From NCBI RefSeq assembly GCF_013391805.1, contig NZ_CP058364.1:1984501-2048500 (forward strand): DNA of 64,000 nt, in the 5' to 3' direction. This stretch comes from Galbibacter sp. BG1 (GTDB lineage: Bacteria > Bacteroidota > Bacteroidia > Flavobacteriales > Flavobacteriaceae). The notes below the pieces were generated by a model that worked only from the letters and a program-made list of their open reading frames with translations, had not been told where the DNA came from and did not search any database. The translations under genes were made by a program, and so were the position numbers. Shown in pieces: positions 23,883 to 33,355 of the stretch; the stretch's first letter is position 1; each line of letters opens with the position of its first letter.

Positions 23883-23926
23883 TTTATACAATTTGTTTTG
23901 TATAAAGAATAATTTATATACATTTG
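23883..23926 (+). promoter_or_regulatory. Promoter of the tRNA-tuf region with an inverted repeat
   Basis: TACATTTG (23919-23926) is a -7 box, with a TTG 18 bases upstream (23898-23900). The -33 region is embedded in a perfect 9-bp inverted repeat TTTATACAA-n6-TTGTATAAA (23883-23906), which could be an operator or an AU-rich terminator of hpf. The first tRNA begins at 23964. Confidence 0.55.
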
Positions 23927-23963
23927 CAGTCCGTTAGAAATAGCGGACTTTTTTACTGAAAAA

Positions 23964-24037
23964 GCCGATGTAGCTCAGCTGGCTAGAGCAGCTGATTTGT
24001 AATCAGCAGGTCGTGGGTTCGAGTCCCTCCATCGGCT
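23964..24037 (+). tRNA. tRNA-Thr (TGT)
   Basis: A full cloverleaf: acceptor GCCGATG/CATCGGC, D arm GCTC-GAGC, anticodon stem GCTGA/TCAGC with loop TTTGTAA, TTCGAGT T loop. CCA is not encoded. The last bases are duplicated 116 bases downstream. Confidence 0.95.
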
Positions 24038-24117
24038 CATTTTTTTAGGGGAAAGAGTTTTAGGATAGCAGTTTTGGATTTTTTGGAATTAGAAACTGAT
24101 TAGGGGCGAGAAGTCTG

Positions 24118-24155
24118 TCCTGAGCTCGGTCGAAGGAAGTCCCTCCATCGGCTCA
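24118..24155 (+). repeat. Short palindromic repeat plus 18-bp copy of the tRNA-Thr 3' end
   Basis: TCCTGAGCTCGGTCGAAGGA (24118-24137) has self-complementary ends of a kind frequent in flavobacterial spacers. It abuts AGTCCCTCCATCGGCTCA (24138-24155), identical to the tRNA-Thr 3' end at 24022-24039. Confidence 0.7.
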
Positions 24156-24232
24156 AGAAAAGTTAAGTTTTTTGATAATTTGATGATTTCTAGGAGTGTA
24201 AAATAAATCTTTAAAAAAGATTTAAAAATAAG

Positions 24233-24262
24233 TTGTTTATTGATAAATAATAACTATTTTTG
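24233..24262 (+). promoter_or_regulatory. Promoter of tRNA-Tyr
   Basis: TTG (24233-24235), a 19-base spacer and TATTTTTG (24255-24262) form a textbook Bacteroidota promoter 53 bases before tRNA-Tyr. Confidence 0.65.
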
Positions 24263-24315
24263 CGCTCGGAATTTTTGAATAGAAGGGTTTAAATTCTTTT
24301 CATTCAAAACCAATT

Positions 24316-24397
<82 letters not shown>

Positions 24398-24560
24398 CAA
24401 AAATTTTCTTAGTGTTGCTAATTAAAGCTTGCTTTTGTAGGGGCGTATAGGTAAAATTTTATGTTCGTAAGAATGCGAACGGGATTGCCGAGCTGTGCGA
24501 GGTAATCTGTAGAAATTTAAATTAGTTTTAAAATTTTATTTGTTTGAAATTTTAAAAAAT

Positions 24561-24633
24561 GCGGGAGTAGCTCAGTTGGTAGAGCGTCAGCCTTCCAAGC
24601 TGAATGTCGCGAGTTCGAACCTCGTCTCCCGCT
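24561..24633 (+). tRNA. tRNA-Gly (TCC)
   Basis: Acceptor GCGGGAG/CTCCCGC, D arm GCTCAGTTGGTAGAGC, anticodon loop CTTCCAA, T loop TTCGAAC, discriminator T. Confidence 0.95.
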
Positions 24634-24802
24634 CAAACCAGAATTGGCTTGAGCATTGCTTGAGTTTGTAAAATAGAGATGAGACTAATCTTAAGAAAAT
24701 AAGGTGTGTTCTCTTCTCTAATTCTAGTACTTTGAGTTTATGGTTTTTGTTTAAAGCGATTTTTTAAAAAGCAATTTTTAAACTATAAGCTTAAACTTTC
24801 TA

Positions 24803-24874
24803 GCCGGTGTAGCTCAGGGGTAGAGCGCTTCCTTGGTAAGGAAGAGGTCACGAGTTCAATTCTCGTCATTGGCT
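24803..24874 (+). tRNA. tRNA-Thr (GGT)
   Basis: Acceptor GCCGGTG/CATTGGC contains two adjacent G-U pairs. The anticodon stem is CTTCC/GGAAG with loop TTGGTAA and the T loop TTCAATT. It lies 56 bases before tuf, in the usual tRNA-tuf order. Confidence 0.93.
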
Positions 24875-24930
24875 CTTATTGCGTTTAAATTTGAACACTA
24901 ATATATAACTAAGATTAAAATTATTAAATC

Positions 24931-26118
24931 ATGGCAAAGGAAACTTTTGATCGTTCCAAACCCCACTTAAATATAGGTACTATTGGACACGTAGATCACG
25001 GTAAAACTACTTTAACTGCTGCTATTACTAAAGTATTAGCTGATGCTGGTTTTTCTGATGCACGTTCATTCGATTCAATCGATAACGCTCCTGAAGAGAA
25101 AGAAAGAGGTATCACAATTAATACTTCTCACGTAGAGTATCAAACTGCAAATCGTCACTATGCACACGTTGACTGTCCTGGTCACGCGGATTACGTAAAG
25201 AACATGGTTACAGGTGCTGCTCAAATGGACGGTGCTATTTTGGTAGTTGCTGCTACAGATGGTCCTATGCCACAAACTCGTGAGCACATCCTTTTAGGTC
25301 GTCAGGTTGGTATTCCAAGAATCGTTGTTTTCTTGAATAAAGTTGACATGGTTGATGATGAGGAGCTTTTAGAGCTTGTTGACATGGAGGTTAGAGAATT
25401 ACTTTCTTTCTACGAGTATGATGGAGATAACGCTCCTGTAATTCCAGGATCTGCACTTGGTGCTTTGAACGGTGAGCAGAAGTGGGTTGACTCTGTAATG
25501 AAGTTGATGGAAGCTGTTGATGAGTGGATCGAGTTACCAGAAAGAGATATCGATAAAGATTTCTTAATGCCTATCGAAGATGTATTTACAATTACAGGTC
25601 GTGGTACAGTTGCAACTGGACGTATCGAGTCTGGTGTTGCTAAAACTGGTGAGTCTGTAGATATTATCGGTATGGGAGCAGAAAAATTAACTTCTACTAT
25701 TACTGGGGTTGAGATGTTCCGTAAAATATTAGATAGAGGAGAAGCTGGAGATAACGTAGGTATCCTTCTAAGAGGTATCGAGAAAACTGATATCAAAAGA
25801 GGTATGGTTATCTGTAAGCCAGGTTCTGTTAAGCCGCACGCTAAATTTAAAGCAGAGGTTTACGTTCTTAAAAAAGAAGAAGGTGGACGTCACACTCCAT
25901 TCCACAACAACTACCGTCCACAGTTCTACGTACGTACAACTGACGTAACAGGTACTATTTCTTTACCTGATGGGGTTGAAATGGTTATGCCTGGAGATAA
26001 CTTGACAATTACTGTAGATTTACTTCAGCCAATTGCATTGAACAAAGGTCTACGTTTCGCTATCCGTGAAGGTGGTAGAACTGTTGGTGCAGGTCAGGTT
26101 ACTGAAATTTTAGACTAA
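24931..26118 (+). CDS. tuf: Elongation factor Tu
   Basis: The 395-residue GTPase delivers aminoacyl-tRNA to the ribosome. G1 is GHVDHGKT (about residues 19-26), G2 is in ERGITI, G3 is [10 protein letters not shown]4 is NKVDM, and domains 2 and 3 are complete up to the C-terminal GAGQVTEIL. Codon use is strongly biased, as for a highly expressed gene. It lies between tRNA-Thr and tRNA-Trp, the conserved tRNA-tuf-tRNA-secE-nusG order. Confidence 0.98.
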   Translation: MAKETFDRSKPHLNIGTIGHVDHGKTTLTAAITKVLADAGFSDARSFDSIDNAPEEKERGITINTSHVEYQTANRHYAHVDCPGHADYVKNMVTGAAQMDGAILVVAATDGPMPQTREHILLGRQVGIPRIVVFLNKVDMVDDEELLELVDMEVRELLSFYEYDGDNAPVIPGSALGALNGEQKWVDSVMKLMEAVDEWIELPERDIDKDFLMPIEDVFTITGRGTVATGRIESGVAKTGESVDIIGMGAEKLTSTITGVEMFRKILDRGEAGDNVGILLRGIEKTDIKRGMVICKPGSVKPHAKFKAEVYVLKKEEGGRHTPFHNNYRPQFYVRTTDVTGTISLPDGVEMVMPGDNLTITVDLLQPIALNKGLRFAIREGGRTVGAGQVTEILD

Positions 26119-26141
26119 TTTCATTTAGTATACAAGCTTAA

Positions 26142-26167
26142 GGGTGTCCCGCCTCGGCGGGATGCCT
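26142..26167 (+). terminator. Hairpin between tuf and tRNA-Trp
   Basis: A stem of up to 12 pairs, including G-U pairs, has a strong TCCCGCC/GGCGGGA core but only a short pyrimidine tail (CTTTC). It may be a leaky terminator or a processing site that uncouples tuf from secE-nusG. Confidence 0.5.
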
Positions 26168-26181
26168 TTCAACTTGAATAA

Positions 26182-26252
26182 ACGGGTGTAGTTCAAGGGT
26201 AGAATACCGGTCTCCAAAACCGTTGATGGGAGTTCGAATCTCTCCACCCGTG
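26182..26252 (+). tRNA. tRNA-Trp (CCA)
   Basis: Acceptor ACGGGTG/CACCCGT, anticodon loop CTCCAAA, T loop TTCGAAT, discriminator G. It lies 18 bases before secE. Confidence 0.95.
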
Positions 26253-26270
26253 CAAATAGATAGAGATAAA

Positions 26271-26459
26271 ATGGTAAATTATATTAAAGAATCATTCGAA
26301 GAGTTAAGAGCGAATGTTACTTGGCCTTCATGGGCTGAGGGACAAAACCTAATGGTTGTTGTTGCTGTTTTCTCTATACTTTTTTCATTAGCAATATGGG
26401 GTGTAGATACAGTCTTCGCAAGACTTATCAAGCTTTATTTTGGTGTAATAGGTAATTAA
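26271..26459 (+). CDS. secE: Preprotein translocase subunit SecE
   Basis: The 62-residue minimal SecE has an amphipathic helix MVNYIKESFEELRANVTWPS and a single membrane helix (LMVVVAVFSILFSLAIWGV). It clamps SecY in the translocon. The ATG at 26271 is used; an upstream in-frame ATG lies inside tRNA-Trp. It begins 18 bases after that tRNA. Confidence 0.95.
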   Translation: MVNYIKESFEELRANVTWPSWAEGQNLMVVVAVFSILFSLAIWGVDTVFARLIKLYFGVIGN

Positions 26460-26480
26460 TATTTAAAGACGGGTATTGCA

Positions 26481-27032
26481 ATGGCAGAAGCGTTGGCAAA
26501 ACAATGGTATGTAGTAAGGGCTGTAAGCGGTCAAGAGAATAAAGTTAAAGGCTACATAGAGCAAGATATCGCTCGTCTTGGGTATGAGGATTATGTAGAT
26601 GAAGTGTTGGTGCCTACCGAAAAGGTGGTACAAATACGTAACGGAAAGAAAATAAATAAAGAGCGTGTTTATTTCCCTGGATATGTAATGATGAAAGCCA
26701 ATCTAGGAGGGGAGATTGTGCACGTTATAAAATCTATAACTGGTGTTATCGGTTTTCTTGGAGAGGTTAAAGGAGGAGATCCTGTGCCATTGAGAAAATC
26801 GGAAGTAAATAGGATGTTAGGTAAAGTGGATGAGTTGTCTGTGAAAACAGATAATGTGGCCATTCCTTTCGTTTTAGGAGAAACTGTAAAAGTTATCGAT
26901 GGTCCTTTTAACGGTTTCAATGGAACTGTAGAAAAGATCAACGAAGAAAAGCGTAAACTTGAGGTGATGGTTAAGATTTTCGGAAGAAAGACACCGTTGG
27001 AATTAAGTTATATGCAAGTAGAGAAAGTATAA
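26481..27032 (+). CDS. nusG: Transcription termination/antitermination factor NusG
   Basis: The 183-residue protein has an NGN domain (WYVVRAVSGQENKVKGYIEQ, RVYFPGYVMMKANL) and a C-terminal KOW domain (GETVKVIDGPFNGFNGTVEKI). It binds RNA polymerase and links it to Rho or the ribosome. It is 21 bases after secE in the standard secE-nusG pair. Confidence 0.97.
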   Translation: MAEALAKQWYVVRAVSGQENKVKGYIEQDIARLGYEDYVDEVLVPTEKVVQIRNGKKINKERVYFPGYVMMKANLGGEIVHVIKSITGVIGFLGEVKGGDPVPLRKSEVNRMLGKVDELSVKTDNVAIPFVLGETVKVIDGPFNGFNGTVEKINEEKRKLEVMVKIFGRKTPLELSYMQVEKV

Positions 27033-27052
27033 TTGTTACATATTATATAGAT

Positions 27053-27079
27053 TCGCCTTGCTTCCATTAAATGAGGCGA
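27053..27079 (+). promoter_or_regulatory. Hairpin in the nusG-rplK spacer
   Basis: TCGCCT pairs with AGGCGA across a 15-base loop, 25 bases before the rplK start. In many bacteria this spacer holds the L1 translational operator. The motif is short, so the role is inference. Confidence 0.35.
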
Positions 27080-27104
27080 TCAAATTTTAAATTGAACAAA
27101 AACA

Positions 27105-27542
27105 ATGGCAAAAGAAGTTAGTAAAGTAGTTAAGCTACAAGTTAGGGGAGGTGCTGCGAATCCGTCGCCACCGGTTGGACCCGCTTTAGGTGCTGCCGGT
27201 GTTAACATCATGGAGTTCTGTAAGCAGTTTAATGCTCGTACACAGGACAAACAAGGTAAGGTTTTACCTGTTGTTATCACCGTTTACAAAGACAAATCAT
27301 TCGACTTTGTAATAAAGACACCGCCAGCGGCAGTTCAGCTAATGGAAGCGGCTAAGGTTAAAAAGGGATCTGGAGAGCCAAACCGTAAAAAGGTTGCTAG
27401 CGTTACTTGGGATCAAGTTAAAGCTATCGCAGAAGACAAAATGCAGGATCTTAATGCGTTTACTGTAGAATCGGCAATGAGCATGGTTGCAGGAACAGCA
27501 AGATCTATGGGATTAACGGTTTCAGGTGATAAGCCTTTTTAA
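27105..27542 (+). CDS. rplK: 50S ribosomal protein uL11
   Basis: The 145-residue L11 has the N-terminal [20 protein letters not shown] thiostrepton-loop proline motif and the C-terminal rRNA-binding domain ([15 protein letters not shown]). It forms the GTPase-associated centre and is needed for stringent response signalling. It is first in the rplKAJL cluster. Confidence 0.98.
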   Translation: MAKEVSKVVKLQVRGGAANPSPPVGPALGAAGVNIMEFCKQFNARTQDKQGKVLPVVITVYKDKSFDFVIKTPPAAVQLMEAAKVKKGSGEPNRKKVASVTWDQVKAIAEDKMQDLNAFTVESAMSMVAGTARSMGLTVSGDKPF

Positions 27543-27561
27543 ATCTTAAAAGAATCTAGAA

Positions 27562-28251
27562 ATGGCAAAATTGACAAAAAAGCAAAAAGAAGCAGTTGGG
27601 AAAGTAGACAGAAACAAATTGTATTCTGTGGAAGAAGCTTCTCAACTAGTAAAAGATATCACTAACGTTAAGTTTGATGCATCTGTAGATTTAGCAGTAC
27701 GTTTAGGAGTAGATCCTCGTAAAGCAAATCAAATGGTAAGAGGGGTAGTTACACTTCCTCACGGTACCGGGAAAGATGTAAAGGTTTTAGCCTTGGTTAC
27801 TCCAGATAAGGAAGCTGAAGCTAAGGAAGCTGGAGCAGATTACGTAGGGTTAGACGAATACTTACAAAAGATCAAAGACGGTTGGACAGATGTTGATGTA
27901 ATCATCACTATGCCAAGCGTTATGGGTAAATTAGGTCCCCTAGGACGTGTTTTAGGTCCAAGAGGTTTAATGCCAAACCCAAAGACTGGTACAGTTACAA
28001 TGGATGTTGCTAAAGCTGTAGGTGAAGTAAAAGCTGGTAAAATCGACTTTAAAGTAGATAAAACTGGTATCGTTCACGCTGCAATAGGAAAAGCTTCATT
28101 CTCGGCAGATAAAATTGCTGGTAACGCCAATGAATTATTACAAACATTAATGAAACTTAAGCCAACTGCGGCTAAAGGAACCTATGTGAAGAGTATCTTT
28201 ATTTCAAGTACTATGAGTCCTAGTATTCCTGTAGATCCTAAGGCAGTTTAA
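27562..28251 (+). CDS. rplA: 50S ribosomal protein uL1
   Basis: The 229-residue L1 has [31 protein letters not shown] and the C-terminal [19 protein letters not shown] strand. It forms the L1 stalk and, in other bacteria, represses its own operon. It is 19 bases after rplK. Confidence 0.98.
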   Translation: MAKLTKKQKEAVGKVDRNKLYSVEEASQLVKDITNVKFDASVDLAVRLGVDPRKANQMVRGVVTLPHGTGKDVKVLALVTPDKEAEAKEAGADYVGLDEYLQKIKDGWTDVDVIITMPSVMGKLGPLGRVLGPRGLMPNPKTGTVTMDVAKAVGEVKAGKIDFKVDKTGIVHAAIGKASFSADKIAGNANELLQTLMKLKPTAAKGTYVKSIFISSTMSPSIPVDPKAV

Positions 28252-28274
28252 TTGGCAGTATAAATTTTTTAATC

Positions 28275-28796
28275 ATGACTAGAGAAGAAAAGTTAACGGT
28301 AATAGAAGATTTAACTGCGCAGTTAGGTGAGAACGGAAATATCTATTTAGCAGATATTTCAGGATTGGATGCTCAAACAACTTCTAATTTACGTAGAGCT
28401 TGTTTTAAAGCAAACATCAAACTTGCAGTTGTAAAAAATACATTGCTTGCAAAAGCAATGGATGCTTCTGATAAAGATTTCGGGGAACTTCCATCAGTAC
28501 TTAAAGGAAATACTTCTTTAATGTTTTCTGAAACTGGAAACGGTCCTGCAAAAGTAATTAAGGATTTCCGTAAGAAATCTGAAAAGCCTCTATTGAAGGG
28601 TGCTTTTATCGAAGAGGCTATTTACCTTGGAGATGATAAGCTAGATGCCTTAGTAAGCATCAAATCTAAAGACGAGGTTATTGGAGATATTATCGGATTG
28701 TTACAATCGCCTGCTAAGAATGTTATTAGCGGACTTAAATCAGGTGGTGGTAAATTAGCCGGTATTCTTAAGACTTTATCAGAAAGAGAATCATAA
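28275..28796 (+). CDS. rplJ: 50S ribosomal protein uL10
   Basis: The 173-residue protein has VIEDLTAQL, YLADISGLDAQTTSNLRRAC and VKNTLLAKAMD in the rRNA-binding part, and a C-terminal helix (KTLSERES end) that carries the L7/L12 dimers. It is 23 bases after rplA, with no long L10 leader between them. Confidence 0.97.
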   Translation: MTREEKLTVIEDLTAQLGENGNIYLADISGLDAQTTSNLRRACFKANIKLAVVKNTLLAKAMDASDKDFGELPSVLKGNTSLMFSETGNGPAKVIKDFRKKSEKPLLKGAFIEEAIYLGDDKLDALVSIKSKDEVIGDIIGLLQSPAKNVISGLKSGGGKLAGILKTLSERES

Positions 28797-28850
28797 GTAG
28801 TACGCACTTAAACAATTATATTTTTAAAAATTTATTAAAACGATAGAAAA

Positions 28851-29228
28851 ATGGCAGATTTAAAAGATTTTGCAGAACAATTAGTTAATTTAACAGTTAA
28901 AGAAGTAAACGAATTAGCTGATATCCTTAAAGAAGAGTATGGTATAGAGCCTGCTGCTGCAGCTGTAGCTGTTGCAGGTGGAGCTGCTGCTGGTGGTGAC
29001 GATGCTGCTGAAGAGAAAACAGAATTTGATGTTATTCTTAAAGCTGCTGGTGCATCTAAGTTAGCTGTTGTAAAACTAGTTAAAGAATTAACTGGTCTTG
29101 GACTTAAAGAAGCTAAAGAAATAGTAGATAGCGCTCCTAAAGCTATTAAAGAAGGAGTATCTAAAGATGAGGCTGAAGGTCTTCAAAAGTCTTTAGAAGA
29201 AGCTGGTGCAGAGGTAGAATTAAAGTAA
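28851..29228 (+). CDS. rplL: 50S ribosomal protein bL12 (L7/L12)
   Basis: The 125-residue protein has an N-terminal dimerisation domain ([20 protein letters not shown]), an Ala/Gly-rich hinge and a C-terminal factor-binding domain ([20 protein letters not shown]). It recruits translation GTPases. A hairpin with a T5 tail follows before rpoB. Confidence 0.98.
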   Translation: MADLKDFAEQLVNLTVKEVNELADILKEEYGIEPAAAAVAVAGGAAAGGDDAAEEKTEFDVILKAAGASKLAVVKLVKELTGLGLKEAKEIVDSAPKAIKEGVSKDEAEGLQKSLEEAGAEVELK

Positions 29229-29259
29229 TTCCAGCCTACAGCGCACAGCTGTAAGATAC

Positions 29260-29306
29260 GGTTTAGGTCCTTTCCATTTTATGGGGAAAGAGACCTAAAC
29301 CCTTTT
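29260..29306 (+). terminator. rplL-rpoB attenuator-like hairpin
   Basis: GGTTTAGGTC pairs perfectly with GACCTAAACC (29260-29269 with 29292-29301). A further CTTTCC/GGAAAG arm lies inside and CTTTTT follows. It should terminate part of the ribosomal-protein transcripts before rpoB, like the E. coli rplL-rpoB attenuator. Confidence 0.7.
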
Positions 29307-29364
29307 TGCGTATATAAATGTATACGCTTTTATAATTTCATTTTAATCAAAATATTGTCCATTG

Positions 29365-32300
29365 ATGTTCACAAATCAGACTGAAAGAATTAATTTCGCC
29401 TCTGCAAAGAATACTCCGGCATACCCGGATTTCTTGGACATTCAGATTAAATCATTCCAGGATTTCTTTCAACTGGAAACAAAATCTGAAGAGAGAGGTA
29501 ACGAAGGTCTTTATAACACCTTCTTGGAGAACTTCCCCATTACTGATACGCGCAATCAATTTGTACTAGAATTTTTAGACTACTTTATCGATCCTCCCCG
29601 TTACTCTATCCAAGAGTGTATAGAAAGAGGGTTAACGTACAGTGTACCATTAAAGGCTAGACTAAAACTGTATTGTACAGATCCAGAGCACGAAGATTTT
29701 GAAACCATAGTACAGGATGTTTATTTGGGAGTAATTCCTTACATGACACCTAGTGGTACGTTTGTTATTAACGGAGCAGAACGTGTAGTCGTATCTCAAT
29801 TACACAGGTCTCCAGGTGTATTCTTTGGTCAATCGTTCCACGCAAACGGGACAAAGTTATATTCTGCCAGAGTAATCCCTTTTAAAGGTTCTTGGATAGA
29901 ATTTGCTACCGATATCAACAGCGTTATGTACGCTTATATCGATAGAAAGAAAAAATTACCTGTTACAACACTTTTCCGCGCCATTGGTTTTGAGCGTGAT
30001 AAAGACATTTTGGAAATTTTCGATCTTGCTGAAGAGGTAAAAGTTTCTAAAAGTGGCTTGAAAAAAGTATTGGGCAGAAAGTTAGCGGCACGTGTGCTTA
30101 AAACTTGGCATGAAGATTTTGTTGATGAAGATACAGGAGAGGTAGTTTCTATTGAACGTAATGAAATTATCTTAGACAGGGATACGGTTCTGGAAAAAGA
30201 ACATATCGAAGAAATCTTAGAAACCGATGTTAAAACTATCTTACTTCATAAGGAAGATAGCCAAACAGGCGACTATGCTATAATTTACAATACCTTACAA
30301 AAAGACCCTACAAACTCAGAAAAAGAGGCTGTAGAACACATATACCGTCAATTGCGTAATGCTGAGCCGCCAGATGAAGAAACGGCTAGAGGTATTATAG
30401 ACAAGTTGTTCTTCTCCGATCAACGTTACAACTTAGGTGAAGTTGGTCGTTACAGAATGAACAAAAAGTTAGGCTTGGATATCGCAATGGATAAACAAGT
30501 TTTAACTAAAGAAGATATTATTACCATTATTAAATATCTAATCGAATTAATCAATTCTAAAGCAGAGATAGATGATATCGATCACTTATCTAACCGTCGT
30601 GTTAGAACCGTAGGTGAGCAGTTGTCTTCTCAGTTTGGTGTTGGTCTTGCCCGTATGGCAAGAACTATTCGTGAGCGTATGAACGTACGTGATAACGAGG
30701 TGTTTACACCAATCGATTTGATTAATGCGAAAACGTTATCATCGGTAATAAACTCTTTCTTTGGTACCAACCAGTTGTCTCAGTTTATGGATCAAACCAA
30801 TCCATTGGCAGAGATTACGCACAAGCGTCGTCTATCGGCACTTGGGCCAGGGGGTCTTTCCCGTGAACGTGCAGGTTTCGAGGTTCGTGACGTTCACTAT
30901 ACGCACTACGGGCGTCTTTGTCCGATTGAAACACCTGAAGGGCCAAACATTGGTTTGATATCTTCACTAAGTGTGTTTGCTAAAGTGAATGGTATGGGAT
31001 TCATTGAAACTCCATATAGAAAAGTAGACAATGGTAAAGTAGATCTTTCGGAGATACTTTATTTAAGTGCGGAAGAAGAAGAAGAAAAGAAAATAGCACA
31101 GGCAAACATACCTTTAAAAGACGATGGAACCATCGATTCTGAAAAAGTAATTGCCCGTGAGGAAGGTGACTTCCCAGTAGTAGATCCAGATGAGATCCAC
31201 TACACCGATGTAGCGCCAAACCAAATTGCTTCTATTTCGGCTTCTTTAATTCCATTCTTGGAGCATGATGATGCGAACCGTGCATTGATGGGATCGAACA
31301 TGATGCGTCAAGCAGTTCCATTATTAAGACCAGAATCTCCAATTGTTGGTACAGGTTTGGAGCGTCAAGTAGCTTCAGATTCCAGAGTATTGATCAATGC
31401 TGAAGGAAATGGAGTAGTGGATTATGTAGATGCTTCTAAAATCAGGATTAAATACGACAGAACTGAAAATGATAGATTGGTAAGTTTTGATGACGATTTT
31501 AAAACCTACGATCTTGTAAAATTCAGAAAAACAAACCAAGGAACTTCCATCAACTTGAAGCCTATCGTAAGAAAAGGTGATAAAGTTGAAAAAGGACAGG
31601 TACTTTGTGAAGGATATGCTACACAGCAAGGAGAACTGGCATTGGGTAGAAACCTACAAGTGGCCTTCATGCCTTGGAAAGGATATAACTTCGAGGATGC
31701 GATCGTAATTTCTGAAAAAGTGGTAAGGGAAGATATCTTTACCTCTATTCATATCGATGAGTATTCATTAGAAGTAAGAGATACCAAATTAGGTGCTGAA
31801 GAGTTAACAAACGATATTCCTAACGTTTCTGAAGAGGCTACAAAAGACCTTGATGAAAACGGGATGATTCGTATTGGTGCAGAAGTAAAACCTGGGGATA
31901 TTTTAATTGGGAAGATTACACCGAAAGGGGAATCAGACCCAACTCCAGAGGAAAAATTACTTCGTGCCATCTTTGGTGACAAAGCCGGTGACGTTAAAGA
32001 TGCTTCCTTAAAAGCGTCTCCATCGTTAAACGGGGTGGTAATCGATAAGAAATTGTTCTCAAGAGCTATTAAAGATAAGCGTAAGAGAGCAAAAGATAAA
32101 GAAGATATTGCTAAGTTGGAGTTGGAATTTGAAAGCAAATTCACTGCACTTAAAGATGTGTTGGTAGATAAGTTGTTCTCTATCGTAAACGGAAAAACAT
32201 CACAAGGGGTATTCAACGATTTAGGGGAAGAAGTTTTTCCTAAAGGAAAGAAATATACTCAAAAGATGTTGAATGCTGTAGACGATTTCGCTCACTTGGT

Positions 32301-33174
32301 AAGTGGAACTTGGACTACAGATGACGATACGAACGCGTTGATCAACGATCTTCTTCACAATTATAAAATTAAATTAAACGACCTTCAAGGAGCTTTACGT
32401 AGGGATAAGTTTACTATTTCTGTTGGAGATGAATTACCAGCAGGAATTATGAAGCTTGCCAAAGTGTATATCGCTAAAAAACGTAAGCTTAAAGTAGGGG
32501 ATAAAATGGCAGGTCGTCACGGTAACAAAGGTATCGTAGCGAGAATTGTTCGTCAAGAAGATATGCCATTCCTAGAAGATGGAACACCGGTAGATATCGT
32601 ATTGAATCCACTAGGGGTACCATCGCGTATGAATATTGGTCAGATCTACGAAACCGTATTAGGTTGGGCAGGTAAAAACATCGGTAAGAAGTTTGCAACA
32701 CCAATCTTTGATGGAGCATCTCTAGATCAGATTAATGAACTTACAGACCAAGCAGGAATTCCAAGATTCGGTCACACCTATCTTTACGATGGTGGTACTG
32801 GAGAACGTTTCGATCAAGCAGCTACAGTGGGTGTAATTTACATGCTTAAATTGGGTCACATGGTAGACGATAAGATGCACGCACGTTCTATAGGTCCATA
32901 CTCATTAATTACGCAACAGCCTCTAGGAGGTAAAGCCCAATTTGGTGGTCAGCGTTTTGGTGAGATGGAGGTTTGGGCACTTGAAGCATACGGTGCATCA
33001 AGTACACTTAGGGAAATCTTAACTGTAAAATCTGATGATGTTATTGGTAGAGCTAAAACTTACGAGTCTATCGTTAAGGGAGAGATGATGCCAGAACCGG
33101 GATTGCCAGAATCATTCAATGTATTGATGCATGAATTGAAGGGTCTTGGATTAGACATTAGATTAGAAGAATAA
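29365..33174 (+). CDS. rpoB: DNA-directed RNA polymerase subunit beta
   Basis: The 1269-residue beta subunit is complete, from [15 protein letters not shown] to [15 protein letters not shown]. The rifampicin region ([38 protein letters not shown]) looks wild type. [22 protein letters not shown] and the GRHGNKG catalytic-channel motif are present. I start at ATG 29365; the TTG one codon earlier would add a single residue. It is separated from rplL by a hairpin and from rpoC by 181 bases. Confidence 0.98.
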   Translation: MFTNQTERINFASAKNTPAYPDFLDIQIKSFQDFFQLETKSEERGNEGLYNTFLENFPITDTRNQFVLEFLDYFIDPPRYSIQECIERGLTYSVPLKARLKLYCTDPEHEDFETIVQDVYLGVIPYMTPSGTFVINGAERVVVSQLHRSPGVFFGQSFHANGTKLYSARVIPFKGSWIEFATDINSVMYAYIDRKKKLPVTTLFRAIGFERDKDILEIFDLAEEVKVSKSGLKKVLGRKLAARVLKTWHEDFVDEDTGEVVSIERNEIILDRDTVLEKEHIEEILETDVKTILLHKEDSQTGDYAIIYNTLQKDPTNSEKEAVEHIYRQLRNAEPPDEETARGIIDKLFFSDQRYNLGEVGRYRMNKKLGLDIAMDKQVLTKEDIITIIKYLIELINSKAEIDDIDHLSNRRVRTVGEQLSSQFGVGLARMARTIRERMNVRDNEVFTPIDLINAKTLSSVINSFFGTNQLSQFMDQTNPLAEITHKRRLSALGPGGLSRERAGFEVRDVHYTHYGRLCPIETPEGPNIGLISSLSVFAKVNGMGFIETPYRKVDNGKVDLSEILYLSAEEEEEKKIAQANIPLKDDGTIDSEKVIAREEGDFPVVDPDEIHYTDVAPNQIASISASLIPFLEHDDANRALMGSNMMRQAVPLLRPESPIVGTGLERQVASDSRVLINAEGNGVVDYVDASKIRIKYDRTENDRLVSFDDDFKTYDLVKFRKTNQGTSINLKPIVRKGDKVEKGQVLCEGYATQQGELALGRNLQVAFMPWKGYNFEDAIVISEKVVREDIFTSIHIDEYSLEVRDTKLGAEELTNDIPNVSEEATKDLDENGMIRIGAEVKPGDILIGKITPKGESDPTPEEKLLRAIFGDKAGDVKDASLKASPSLNGVVIDKKLFSRAIKDKRKRAKDKEDIAKLELEFESKFTALKDVLVDKLFSIVNGKTSQGVFNDLGEEVFPKGKKYTQKMLNAVDDFAHLVSGTWTTDDDTNALINDLLHNYKIKLNDLQGALRRDKFTISVGDELPAGIMKLAKVYIAKKRKLKVGDKMAGRHGNKGIVARIVRQEDMPFLEDGTPVDIVLNPLGVPSRMNIGQIYETVLGWAGKNIGKKFATPIFDGASLDQINELTDQAGIPRFGHTYLYDGGTGERFDQAATVGVIYMLKLGHMVDDKMHARSIGPYSLITQQPLGGKAQFGGQRFGEMEVWALEAYGASSTLREILTVKSDDVIGRAKTYESIVKGEMMPEPGLPESFNVLMHELKGLGLDIRLEE

Positions 33175-33355
33175 TAATTTTAGTATAGGCACTTGGTTTT
33201 GCCGAGTGCCTTCTCTAAAAAGGTTGTAAGCAACTACCGTGGGCAACGTCCCAAAGGTTTTTAAAGTAAAACAATTTAATTCTTTCCAACATAAAGTTGG
33301 GGAATTAAGCCCTCGATGAGGGTAAATTACACTTAATTCATTATCACCATATATT
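33175..33355 (+). other. Structured rpoB-rpoC spacer
   Basis: This 181-base gap holds no ORF. It contains three consecutive inverted repeats: AGGCACT/AGTGCCT near 33186-33210, TTCCAAC/GTTGGGG near 33280-33303, and CCCTC/GAGGG near 33309-33322. None has a clear T tract, so these are more likely mRNA structures or processing sites than terminators. Confidence 0.5.

Noticed and set aside
24022-24155. Reading the tRNA-Thr end duplication as attL/attR of an integrated element
   Set aside because: Only about 100 bases lie between the copies and there is no integrase or cargo. XerC at 22577 is the housekeeping type. I keep it only as a possible scar.
25410-25796. Long antisense ORF inside tuf
   Set aside because: It arises from the strong codon bias of tuf on the other strand, and its sequence resembles no protein.
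30761-30958. ORF overlapping rpoB in another frame
   Set aside because: It is a shadow of the conserved rifampicin region.
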